Source: an uncultured Sphingomonadales bacterium (GTDB lineage: Bacteria; Pseudomonadota; Alphaproteobacteria; Sphingomonadales; Sphingomonadaceae). Taken from it: a stretch of 30,236 nucleotides of DNA. The position numbers and the translations under genes were made by a program. Position 1 is the stretch's first letter. The number at the start of each line of letters is the position of its first letter. This document shows positions 8,897-16,778 of the stretch, piece by piece. The notes below the pieces were generated by a model that had not been told where the DNA came from, made no database searches, and was given only the letters and a program-made list of their open reading frames with translations. The stretch lies in assembly GCA_937898535.1 (NCBI GenBank), contig CALDKP010000007.1, positions 1-30,236 on the forward strand. The letters run 5' to 3'.

Positions 8897-9376
8897 TTAT
8901 ACTGCCCCGTACCTGCGTGATTCAGTCGGCCAAGAATTGCGGAACATAAGGTACAGAATTGTTACATCATGTAAAAAATCGGCACCAATATGGCTGGATA
9001 AAAAGAGCGGGATCATACGGGGAAGGCGTCGGAAAATATTAATCGCCTTTTATAAAAAGAGTTTTGCCCGTCCCGTAAGCATCGCGCCAGCGCGACGCGC
9101 AAATACATAAGGCGGCCCCATTTCTGGAGCCGCCAAGGTGCTTTTAGATGCGTCAGCACCGCTGCTATCTCCCCTTAGCAGTGGTACTGACGGAAGCGTA
9201 CTTAGCTAACGGATTGTTACAATGGGTTTTTGAATATATTGGTCTCATTACAAAAGTAAACAAATGTCAAAATGAGCGCATCGCACGTGTCTTAAAGACG
9301 ACAGCACCTCTGCTCTATTCAACGTGCGCTTGTGTAGTATGATTAGGAGTGACGAAAAGCCGCTAAAAACCGCTGA
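8897..9376. other. Gene-free spacer with repeat copy B
   Basis: I see no supported gene in this stretch. Positions 8900-9060 are comparatively AT-rich and without motif. From 9109 it is occupied by repeat copy B, which ends about 40 bp before the first codons of the truncated terminase. Confidence 0.55.
9109..9335 (+). repeat. Diverged direct repeat, copy B
   Basis: This is the partner of the repeat at 8207-8455. Its hairpin block is near-identical and forms a better stem: GGCGGC (9111-9116) pairs with GCCGCC (9129-9134), with an inner CCA/TGG and a TTTC loop. The 25-base run at 9251-9275 is identical to 8341-8365. Read on the minus strand, that run starts TTGACATTTG and looks like a -35 element, but the -10 spacing is only about 14-15 bp, so I do not call a promoter. 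Confidence 0.6.
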
Positions 9377-10135
9377 GTGGTCTTGCGGCTGCAGGGCATC
9401 GCCGAAAAGGGTCTGCAAATTCCGATAGGTCCCGACCACTTTCATCAGCGGCGTGCCGATGATGTGCTGCATTCAGCGCGCGAGCCGCGTCACGTGCTCG
9501 ACGCATTGCGCCCAGCAATTGGCAGCGCAACGTTTTCAGCCCAGTGTCAGCGGTGCCTGGCTCCGATGGACGGCGAGATTGTCAATTGCAGCTGGTTCCG
9601 CCGTTATGCAGAACCCCCACCACGTTCGCAGCTTCATATTGTGCAGTTCTGGGATACCGCTTCCAAGTCAGCTGAGCATCACGACTATTCTGTATGCGCC
9701 ACCTGGGGGACCCGAGGCGACGACCTGCTCTTGCTCGATATTGAACGCGGCAGGCGAGATTTTCCATCGCCAGAGCGGCGTATTGTCGAATTGGCGACCC
9801 AATGGAGCGACCGCCATATCATTATTGAAGACAAAGGGTCGGGCAGATCCCTCATCCAGCAGCTGCGCACAGAGCATCATGGCATCCCGTATCCAGCCGC
9901 GTTCCTGCCAAAAGATGACAAAATAACCCGTTTGCCTGCGCAATCAGCCCGCATCGAAGCTGGCCATGTTTGGCTGCCTGAGCGGGCGTCTTGGCTTGAT
10001 GATCTTCGGGCCGAGATCGCGAGCTTTCCGCATGGTCGTCACGATGACCAGGTCGACTCTATCAGTCAGTTTTTGAGCTGGCGCTCCGATATGCGATTGC
10101 TGGGCGTGCAGTTTGCAAGGATAGGGGGAGTATGA
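9377..10135 (+). pseudogene. Phage terminase large subunit, C-terminal nuclease half only
   Basis: The translated product of about 252 residues matches the second half of a phage/GTA-type terminase large subunit (TIGR01630-like C-terminal region). A linker, REPRHVLDALRPAIGSATFS, comes first, then the RNase H-like nuclease: FWDTASKSAEHHDYS with the first metal-binding Asp, IIEDKGSGRSLIQQL, and GRHDDQVDSISQFL with the last acidic residues. The N-terminal ATPase half with Walker A and B is missing, and sequence upstream at 9109-9335 is repeat, not terminase. No portal, capsid or integrase gene is near. I therefore read it as a prophage or GTA remnant cut at about 9377; the annotated start is only the first open codon (GTG), without a ribosome-binding site. 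The nuclease motifs remain intact, which suggests recent truncation or chance retention. Confidence 0.8.
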
Positions 10136-10267
10136 TGCCTGCGCTCAAAAGAACGTTCGCGTATACCAAAAGGAAGGTCCGCTTGGCGCTCAATATACGT
10201 CATTCAGCTTGGCATTGAATGGCACCAAAATAACGCACTATGCTGTGCTATTGCAATCATGCCCTGT

Positions 10268-10283
10268 GTTGCCCTACGGCAAC
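10268..10283 (+). other. Short perfect hairpin in the leader of the antiporter gene
   Basis: GTTGCC (10268-10273) and GGCAAC (10278-10283) form a six-pair stem with a CTAC loop, followed by GTTTCCGTTCC. It lies about 70 bp before the antiporter start. It could be a weak terminator of upstream transcription or a leader structure; no known riboswitch fold is recognised. Confidence 0.3.
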
Positions 10284-10351
10284 GTTTCCGTTCCACCAAC
10301 GATCAATAAATGTGGATTTACCTATGAGCGTTGCATATCCATGGAGGTGGA

Positions 10352-11728
10352 ATGTTTTCTGAAATGCTAGCAAGCGCAATAGATACGCTTTCCAAAGTGT
10401 TGGAGCCCAACGGTCCTGCCCAGGCTGCGGCTGCGAGTAGCTTCACGCCAACAGATTTTAGCGTCCACTTCTTTTTGCAGTTAGCCATCATCATATTAAC
10501 CTGCCGGATCGTCGGCAAACTGGGCCAAAAGTTTCTGGGTCAACCTCAGGTTGTTGGTGAAATGATCGCGGGCGTGATCCTCGGGCCATCATTATTTGGC
10601 TATTTTTGCGCTGATGCACAGGCCGCGGTTTTCCCCGGACCGACTAAAAACGTGCTATATTCTGGAGCACAGCTGGGCGTCGGTTTGTACATGTTTTTGG
10701 TCGGCACAACGTTGCAACTTGACCATTTCAAATCCAAAGCAAAGAGCGCGATAAGCGTATCGTTAGCGGGTATTGCTGTGCCGTTTTTGATTGCGGTATT
10801 GATAACCCCATGGCTGCTGACTGTTCCGGGTCTCTTTACACCCGGAATTCCGCAATCAAGCGCCACGTTGTTCATGGGAGCCTGCATCGCGCTTACCGCA
10901 TTTCCGATGTTAGCGCGCATTATTAACGAACGTGGGTTGGCGAAAACGTCGCTCGGCACATTGTCACTTGCCGCCGGTGCGTTTGACGACGCCGTATCTT
11001 GGTGTGTGCTCGCAGTGGTGCTGGCAACCTTTGGCGCAGGCCCCGGAGTTGCCGTTCTCGCAATAGGTGGTGGGTTGCTCTACGCGACATTTATCGTCCT
11101 GTTTGGCCGCAAAATTCTCGCGCCGCTTGGCCGGATGGTAGAGCGCGAGGGCGCTATGAGCATGAATGTGCTTGGCATAACTATCGCTCTATTCTGTCTG
11201 TCCGCGTTCATCATGGACGCAGTCGGCATTCATGCAATTTTCGGCGGCTTCATTCTGGGGGTTGTTATGCCCCGCGGCCTTTTCGTTGAAGAGTTAAAGA
11301 AAAAGGTCGAGCCGCTTGCAGTCGTCCTATTGCTCCCGATGTTCTTTACCTATTCGGGGCTCAACACGCGCATGGACATGGTTAACACGCTTCCGTTGCT
11401 GCTGATCGCACTGGTCATTCTGGCGGGGTCAATCGTTGCAAAATTTGGTGCGTGCTATGTCGCGGCGCGGGTCGCTGGCGAAGACAATCGCACCGCATTA
11501 GGTATCGGCGCGTTGATGAATTCGCGTGGTTTAATGGAACTCATCATCATCAACATCGGTCTGCAAAAAGGCATAATCGGACCGACATTATTCTCAATGC
11601 TGGTGCTGATGGCCATTGTCACCACGATGATGGCAAGCCCATTGTTCGAGTTGGTGTACGGCCGAAAAGCGCGCGAAATAGGCGAGCTAGGGGCGCTGGA
11701 TAAAAAGGATGAGGCTCTGGCCGATTGA
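10352..11728 (+). CDS. Cation:proton antiporter, CPA2 family
   Basis: A 458-residue inner-membrane antiporter. QPQVVGEMIAGVILGPSLFG (residues 64-83) is the conserved CPA2/KefB-type helix. The paired acidic residues of the ion site are present as FDDAVSW (D212, D213), as in NapA-like sodium/proton exchangers, and AIFGGFILGVVMPR is the usual later helix. It has no C-terminal TrkA-N domain, so it is unlike full-length KefB/KefC and could exchange Na+ or K+ for H+. I prefer ATG 10352 to the TTG at 10331 because GGAGGTG (10343-10349) precedes it directly; the first seven codons of the longer frame would overlap that site. It converges on the halogenase gene across a 120-bp gap with no clear terminator. 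It appears functionally unrelated to the beta-glucan locus. Confidence 0.9.
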   Translation: MFSEMLASAIDTLSKVLEPNGPAQAAAASSFTPTDFSVHFFLQLAIIILTCRIVGKLGQKFLGQPQVVGEMIAGVILGPSLFGYFCADAQAAVFPGPTKNVLYSGAQLGVGLYMFLVGTTLQLDHFKSKAKSAISVSLAGIAVPFLIAVLITPWLLTVPGLFTPGIPQSSATLFMGACIALTAFPMLARIINERGLAKTSLGTLSLAAGAFDDAVSWCVLAVVLATFGAGPGVAVLAIGGGLLYATFIVLFGRKILAPLGRMVEREGAMSMNVLGITIALFCLSAFIMDAVGIHAIFGGFILGVVMPRGLFVEELKKKVEPLAVVLLLPMFFTYSGLNTRMDMVNTLPLLLIALVILAGSIVAKFGACYVAARVAGEDNRTALGIGALMNSRGLMELIIINIGLQKGIIGPTLFSMLVLMAIVTTMMASPLFELVYGRKAREIGELGALDKKDEALAD

Positions 11729-11848
11729 ACCCCGCTCTTTATTGGCGCGTGATGTTGAATTCGCGTCGATGTGCGTTCTAACCCCAATCAGGCGCATAAC
11801 CATTTTATGGGCAATGGAAGCCCGGTTTGATTAGGGAAATTGCCTTTT

Positions 11849-13354
11849 TCAAGCAGGGGCGGGGCAATATCGGTTCAGATATTCGCCGTGTGACGGCATG
11901 TGCTGGACCACAAACTGGATAGATTTTTCCATTTCGTCAATTTCGCGGCGTGTATTTGGTTCGCTCACCGCGTCTGCCATGGCGTTGTGCCCGCCCATCT
12001 TGATACCCTGTCCCATCATGACAGCGGCCCAGCTGGTTTCGGTAAATAGCTCATCATCTTCGCGGAATATTTGGCCGTTTTGACGGAAAAGCTCGACCTT
12101 CTCGGTGAGGCTGTCGGGCACGGGCATGTTGCGGCAATAGTTCCAGAACGGACTGTCGTCACGCGTTGTGCTGTTATAGTGCAGTATAAGAAAATCCCGG
12201 ATTCGGGCGTATTCTTTGCCGGTTAGGCGATTGAACGCATCTTCTTGCGCTTGCGTCACCCCATCGAGAGACAGCAACGCAATCAGCTTGTTAATCCCCG
12301 TATTCACGAGGTGAAGCGAGGTGGACTCAAGCGGCTCCATAAAGCCCGATGCCAGACCAAGCGCGACAACATTTTTGTTCCAAAACTTTTTACGTCGACC
12401 CGTTACAAAACGCAGGAAATTTGGTTCAGCGCCGGGTTTTCCAGCGATGTTGTTGATCAGAATGCTATGTGCTTCGTCATCAGACATATATTCATTGCAA
12501 TAGACATGGCCGTTGCCATTGCGGTGCTGCAACGGCACCTGCCATTGCCATCCCGCCGAATGCGCGGTTGCGCGGGTGTAGGGCAACGGTCCGCTGCCAT
12601 CTTCACGCAAGCACGGCAGTGCTACCGCACGGTTGCAGGGCAGATAATTGGACCAGTCATCATAACCCGTTTTCAGCGCCTGTTCGATCAACAGGCCGCG
12701 GAAGCCCGAGCAATCGATGAACAGGTCGCCTTTCAACACGTCGCCATTTTCCATGGTCACCGACGATACAAATCCGCTTTCATTGTCTAATGTAACATCA
12801 GAAATCTTGCCTTCACGGCGGACAACGCCGCGCGTTTCTGCATAATTACGCAAATATCGGGCGTAGCGCCCGGCGTCGATGTGATAGGCGTAGTTAACAG
12901 GTGGCAAGTCGTCGCGTTGATAATCTTCCGTTCGGGCAAAGCGCCCGAAATGCGCCGCCATTGTTTCCACGTTGAAAACCTGAATGGGGCGCTTGTCACC
13001 TGCTTGCTGATATTTGTGCCACACATGGTGAAATGAAATGCCATCGACCTGATAGCCATAATTGCCAAAGGGGTGGATATAGCTGTCGCCAATCTTGCCC
13101 CAGTTGACGAACTGAATGCCAAGCTTGAAACTGCCTTGGACCATGGAGAGCATGTCGCGCTCGTCAATTTCGAGCAGACGGTTAAAGTCCAGAAACGGAG
13201 GTATCGTCGCTTCGCCAACACCGACGGTTCCGATCTCTTCCGATTCGACAAGCGTAATTGCCACTGGACGACCCGCGCGAATACGGGACAGCGCAGCAGC
13301 GGCCATCCAGCCAGCGGTTCCGCCGCCCACAATGATGATGTGCTCGATTGCCAT
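11849..13354 (-). CDS. Flavin-dependent halogenase ('tryptophan halogenase' family)
   Basis: This 501-residue protein has the FAD-binding GGGTAGWMAA (residues 10-19) and GVGEATIPP (45-53). It also keeps the halogenase-defining features. K77 in SFKLGI aligns with the catalytic lysine of PrnA (K79). WQWQVP (269-274) is a WxWx(I/V)P motif, which separates halogenases from monooxygenases. E343 in PLESTSLH aligns with the second catalytic residue. Such enzymes use FADH2 from a separate reductase, oxygen and halide to halogenate aromatic carbon. Homologues beside TonB-dependent receptors are common in sphingomonads, Caulobacter and Xanthomonas, and the characterised BrvH acts on indole with preference for bromide. 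AAGGAG lies 7 nt before the ATG. It is divergent from the receptor and shares the control region with TTGTGAACG sites. The natural substrate is unknown; no flavin reductase gene is nearby. Confidence 0.88.
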   Translation of the reverse strand: MAIEHIIIVGGGTAGWMAAAALSRIRAGRPVAITLVESEEIGTVGVGEATIPPFLDFNRLLEIDERDMLSMVQGSFKLGIQFVNWGKIGDSYIHPFGNYGYQVDGISFHHVWHKYQQAGDKRPIQVFNVETMAAHFGRFARTEDYQRDDLPPVNYAYHIDAGRYARYLRNYAETRGVVRREGKISDVTLDNESGFVSSVTMENGDVLKGDLFIDCSGFRGLLIEQALKTGYDDWSNYLPCNRAVALPCLREDGSGPLPYTRATAHSAGWQWQVPLQHRNGNGHVYCNEYMSDDEAHSILINNIAGKPGAEPNFLRFVTGRRKKFWNKNVVALGLASGFMEPLESTSLHLVNTGINKLIALLSLDGVTQAQEDAFNRLTGKEYARIRDFLILHYNSTTRDDSPFWNYCRNMPVPDSLTEKVELFRQNGQIFREDDELFTETSWAAVMMGQGIKMGGHNAMADAVSEPNTRREIDEMEKSIQFVVQHMPSHGEYLNRYCPAPA

Positions 13355-13404
13355 CCGACTTCTCCTTAAAAATGCTGCATAGTGATATAGACCAGAACTG
13401 CAAA

Positions 13405-13413
13405 TTGTGAACG
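13405..13413 (+). promoter_or_regulatory. Candidate LacI-family operator, site 1
   Basis: TTGTGAACG is the left part of a site whose core TGAACGTTCA (13408-13417) is a perfect 10-bp palindrome with a central CG, the usual form of LacI-family operators. It lies in the halogenase/receptor divergent region, 51 bp from the halogenase ATG. The same nonamer recurs at 13428 and 23772. Confidence 0.5.
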
Positions 13414-13427
13414 TTCATTTTTGCCTC

Positions 13428-13436
13428 TTGTGAACG
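13428..13436 (+). promoter_or_regulatory. Candidate LacI-family operator, site 2
   Basis: A second TTGTGAACG, in TTGTGAACGCTCTCAA, where six of eight half-site positions are symmetric. It starts 23 bp after site 1, close to two helical turns. TTGTGA here is also 17 bp from TATGTG (13451-13456), so the site may overlap the -35 element of the receptor promoter, which fits repression. Confidence 0.5.
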
Positions 13437-13463
13437 CTCTCAATTGTGGATATGTGTTAAGAT

Positions 13464-13511
13464 AAAGGAGGCATGTAAACCCTCCGAATCAACATCAGGG
13501 AGGTTCATTTG
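13464..13511 (+). promoter_or_regulatory. Receptor mRNA leader with competing Shine-Dalgarno hairpins
   Basis: Two strong ribosome-binding sequences occur before the TTG start of the receptor. AAAGGAGG (13464-13471) is followed by a start-stop ATGTAA. AGGGAGG (13497-13503) is 5 nt before TTG 13509. CCCTCC at 13480-13485 can pair either backwards with GGAGG 13467-13471 or forwards with GGGAGG 13498-13503, and cannot do both. This could gate translation; it is seen by eye only. Confidence 0.35.
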
Positions 13512-16500
13512 GCACGCAAATCTTTATTCGGAGCATCGCGATCGCAGCGTCTTGCTGTATTTACGACCGCTTCCAGCATTGCGCTATGTGCAGCGCAGCC
13601 GGTTTTTGCACAAACAGCTGATCAGCCCGCTGAAGCTACGGAAAGCGCCGAGGCTGAAGACGCGATCGTCGTTAGTGGCTATAAAAAGTCTCTCGCTGAC
13701 TCACAGAGCATAAAGCGTGATTCTGACACATTTGTTGATGTCATTACGTCCGAAGATATTGGGGCGCTTCCCGATCGTTCCGTTGCAGAAGCATTGCAGC
13801 GCGTTCCTGGTGTCAACATCTCGCGTTTTGAGCAGCGCAATGACCCGGACCGTTTTTCGGTTGAAGGTTCAGGCGTTGTTATCCGCGGATTGCCATATGT
13901 CCTGTCCAACCTGAATGGACGCGAAATCTTTTCGGCCAATGGTGGTCGCGAATTGTCGTTCAATGACGTTTCGCCTGAGTTGTTGGGCCGTGTCGAGGTT
14001 TTCAAAAACTCAACCTCGGACATGCTGGAAGGCAATATCTCTGGCTCCGTCAACCTTGTGACGCGCAAGCCGCTCGACAAACCTGGCTTTCATGTCGCTG
14101 GTGCGATTGAAGGTAATTATGGGGACATGGCCAAAAAATGGTCGCCGGGTTTTTCCATTCTGGGATCAAATACCTTTGAAACCAACATCGGTACTTTCGG
14201 CTTGCAACTCGCTTACAGCCAGTCGGAACTGGCAACGCGAACCGATGCATCACAAATTACCGATCCTTGCTATCGCGACCGTTCACTGACGGGCCCATGT
14301 ATCCGCGTCCGTCCCGTCGGCTCTGGCGGCTTCGGCAGTGGCACGCCTTTGAACGCATCCAACTTTCCGCCCGCAAATTCGGTTTTTGTACCGAAAGGTG
14401 CCGGCGTTCGTACGACCGACCTAAACCGTGATCGCAATTCATTTTCGGCAGTTGGCCAATGGGAAAGCAATGATGGCCGTGCCGAGGTTACCGTTGAATA
14501 TCTACGTGCAGCAACCAATGCGACGTTAAATGAATATGCCGCTTTGGCTTTGGTCAATGACGATGCGCTGTTTCCCGTACTCGCACCAGGCACAACCGCG
14601 ATCTATGACGGAAACCAATTCGTCGCAGGTACGCTGACTCAATCTTCTGGCGGGGTTAACGGAATTCCAACCGAATTGCTGCGTTTCCAACGTGAGGACA
14701 CGGCAAAGACCGAAGATTTCTCGGCGCATATCAAGCTGAGCCCCACCGACCGGTTGCGTTTCAACTTTGAAGTACAGCACATCAAATCGGATCGTACCGA
14801 AGATGGCTTTATCTCGGCGATGCAGACCTATGCCGATTTGCGTATCGACAACCGTGGTAGCACGCCGCTGGTAGAGTTTTTACAGCCGGGGCTTGGCACA
14901 TCACCGTCGAGCTATTTTAATGATCCAAGCAAGACCTTTTACTGGTTCCTCATCGACAATCAGGTGAAGAATGAAGGTGCATTGACCAGCATGCGCGCTG
15001 ACGCCGAATATGACGTTAGCGATGACGGCTTTTTCAAAAAAGCGCGTTTTGGCGCACGTTGGGGTGACCGCAACCGCGTAACGCGCAGCGCTAATTTCTC
15101 CAACTGGGGCAATTTAGGTGCACCTTGGACAGGACGTGGCGGTAACTGGAACTGCGGAGATTACCAAGCATTCGGTTGTGGCGGTGCATATGTTCGCGAC
15201 TTCCCGAACTCGGCCAATTTGCGTAACCCATTTGGTGACAACTTCCAGCGTGGTAATGCGCCGGTTCCGCTTGGAGATGGCTCTGCCTTCTTCTTCGGCG
15301 GCGACAATATGGTCGCGGACTATCTGAGCGGCGCTATCCGGACGCAGGCGAATGCGATTACCGCTTCCACCCTGACACCTAACGCATGGTTCCCGATTTC
15401 AGCACGCTCCGGCAACCTTCCCGGTGGTCCATGGACAGCTGGTGAAATTTCTGACGTCGAAGAAAGCACGTCCGCTGCCTATGCACGCGTTGATTTTGGC
15501 GCCGACTTTGGTGGCACAAAACTCAGCGGCAATATTGGCCTGCGTTATGTCAGCACCAAGGTGAGAAGTGGCGGTTCTTTCAGCTTACCAACGCCCGAGT
15601 TCTTCGACAATAACGGCAACCGTGATGGCATCGTCCAGCTGGCGGAAGTGCAGGGCTCATGTGCCTTTATTCTTGCCAATAACATCACACCGGTGCCTGG
15701 CTATTGCGGCTTGTCAGCCGCGCGCCAAGCGACATACGCGTCGTTGTTTACTGGCGAGGTCATTTCTGACCCGCTCAACATCCGCTACACAAACTGGCTC
15801 CCCAACTTCAACGCGAAACTTGATTTCGGCAACGGTGTCTTGGTGCGTGGTGCAATCTCCAAGGGTATTTCCCGGCCAGATCTATCCGCGTTCACATCGG
15901 GTGGCGGTGCATATGACAACACCAACAATCTGCGCGCTGGTGGGCTTTTGGCCACTGGTCCGTTGCTTGCCATCAACACGGGCAATCGATTCCTTCGCCC
16001 TGTTGAGTCCGTGAACTATGACCTCTCTCTCGAGTGGTATTGGGCAGACATTGGTTCGTTGACGGTTTCCGGTTTTGTAAAGGACATCAGCAATATCGTG
16101 AACAGCGGCGCCATAGTGCGTCCCTTTGTCACGCCGAAGGGCGTCAACACCGATATTCTGTTCAACACACCGGTGAATAGCGACGGTGGAACATTGAAGG
16201 GCGTTGAAGTTGCTTATCAGCAAACTTACGATTTCCTGCCTGGCCTATTAAGCGGTTTGGGCGCCGGTCTGACATATACCTATGTTGACGCGGGCGATTT
16301 CAACAACGCTTCGCTCGGTTCTGAACAGAGCCCGCTTTCGGGCGGTCTGCCGTTGGCTGGCGTCTCGAAGCACACGGTCAATGCCGTCGGATTCTACGAA
16401 AAAGGTCCGTTGTCGTTCCGCTTGGCGTATAACTGGCGGTCTGAATTTGTGCAGACACCGCGCGACGTCATCTTCCCGTTCTCGCCCATTTATGGCGAAG

Positions 16501-16691
16501 CAACAGGCCAGCTTGACGGATCAATCTTTGTCTCTGTGACCAAGCAATTGAAACTCGGCATTCAGGGCGTGAACTTGCTTGATGAAGTCACACAGACATC
16601 ACAAGTGATCGATTTTGATGGCACCCGCGCAACCCGCTCGGCGTTCCGGAACGATCGACGCTTCACTTTCCTTGCTCGATTTGAATTCTAA
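13509..16691 (+). CDS. TonB-dependent receptor, carbohydrate-type
   Basis: A 1060-residue outer-membrane transporter. A signal peptide (residues 1-35, ending PVFA-Q) is followed by a TonB-box region (DAIVVSGYKK), the plug domain with ITSEDIGALPDRSVAEALQ, RVPGVNISR and VVIRGLPYVLSNLNGRE, and VEVFKNSTSDMLEGNISGSV at the plug end. A long beta-barrel runs to the C-terminal RRFTFLARFEF, with the terminal phenylalanine needed for barrel assembly. The large size and plug type match sphingomonad and Caulobacter receptors that import oligosaccharides using TonB-ExbBD energy. The start is TTG at 13509, fixed by AGGGAGG 5 nt upstream and by the signal peptide. Downstream lie GH16, LacI and MFS genes, so beta-1,3-glucan fragments are the likely cargo. 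That substrate is inferred, not shown. Confidence 0.93.
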   Translation: MARKSLFGASRSQRLAVFTTASSIALCAAQPVFAQTADQPAEATESAEAEDAIVVSGYKKSLADSQSIKRDSDTFVDVITSEDIGALPDRSVAEALQRVPGVNISRFEQRNDPDRFSVEGSGVVIRGLPYVLSNLNGREIFSANGGRELSFNDVSPELLGRVEVFKNSTSDMLEGNISGSVNLVTRKPLDKPGFHVAGAIEGNYGDMAKKWSPGFSILGSNTFETNIGTFGLQLAYSQSELATRTDASQITDPCYRDRSLTGPCIRVRPVGSGGFGSGTPLNASNFPPANSVFVPKGAGVRTTDLNRDRNSFSAVGQWESNDGRAEVTVEYLRAATNATLNEYAALALVNDDALFPVLAPGTTAIYDGNQFVAGTLTQSSGGVNGIPTELLRFQREDTAKTEDFSAHIKLSPTDRLRFNFEVQHIKSDRTEDGFISAMQTYADLRIDNRGSTPLVEFLQPGLGTSPSSYFNDPSKTFYWFLIDNQVKNEGALTSMRADAEYDVSDDGFFKKARFGARWGDRNRVTRSANFSNWGNLGAPWTGRGGNWNCGDYQAFGCGGAYVRDFPNSANLRNPFGDNFQRGNAPVPLGDGSAFFFGGDNMVADYLSGAIRTQANAITASTLTPNAWFPISARSGNLPGGPWTAGEISDVEESTSAAYARVDFGADFGGTKLSGNIGLRYVSTKVRSGGSFSLPTPEFFDNNGNRDGIVQLAEVQGSCAFILANNITPVPGYCGLSAARQATYASLFTGEVISDPLNIRYTNWLPNFNAKLDFGNGVLVRGAISKGISRPDLSAFTSGGGAYDNTNNLRAGGLLATGPLLAINTGNRFLRPVESVNYDLSLEWYWADIGSLTVSGFVKDISNIVNSGAIVRPFVTPKGVNTDILFNTPVNSDGGTLKGVEVAYQQTYDFLPGLLSGLGAGLTYTYVDAGDFNNASLGSEQSPLSGGLPLAGVSKHTVNAVGFYEKGPLSFRLAYNWRSEFVQTPRDVIFPFSPIYGEATGQLDGSIFVSVTKQLKLGIQGVNLLDEVTQTSQVIDFDGTRATRSAFRNDRRFTFLARFEF

Positions 16692-16754
16692 CACTGCGTA
16701 TCAGTGTTGCGGAAAAGCGGACCTTGGTCATATGGCTTGGGTCCGTTTTTCTTT
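16690..16754 (+). terminator. Terminator or attenuator between receptor and GH16 genes
   Basis: Two structures follow each other. AACACTG (16690-16696) pairs with CAGTGTT (16702-16708), a perfect seven-pair stem that includes the receptor stop codon. CGGACC (16718-16723) then pairs with GGTCCG (16740-16745), and TTTTTCTTT follows directly at 16746. The second is a good rho-independent terminator and would lower, not abolish, GH16-LacI-MFS expression relative to the receptor. Confidence 0.55.
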
Positions 16755-16778
16755 CAGCCCGCGTTTCAGGAGAAAGCT

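Noticed and set aside
8341..9275. Repeats as a CRISPR array or as ends of an insertion sequence
   Set aside because: There are only two copies, in direct orientation and about 900 bp apart, with no transposase, no terminal inverted repeats and no regular spacers.
10151..10158. GAACGTTC palindrome as a fourth LacI operator
   Set aside because: It lacks the TTGTG flank of the other three sites and lies just after the terminase remnant, far from the glucan genes.
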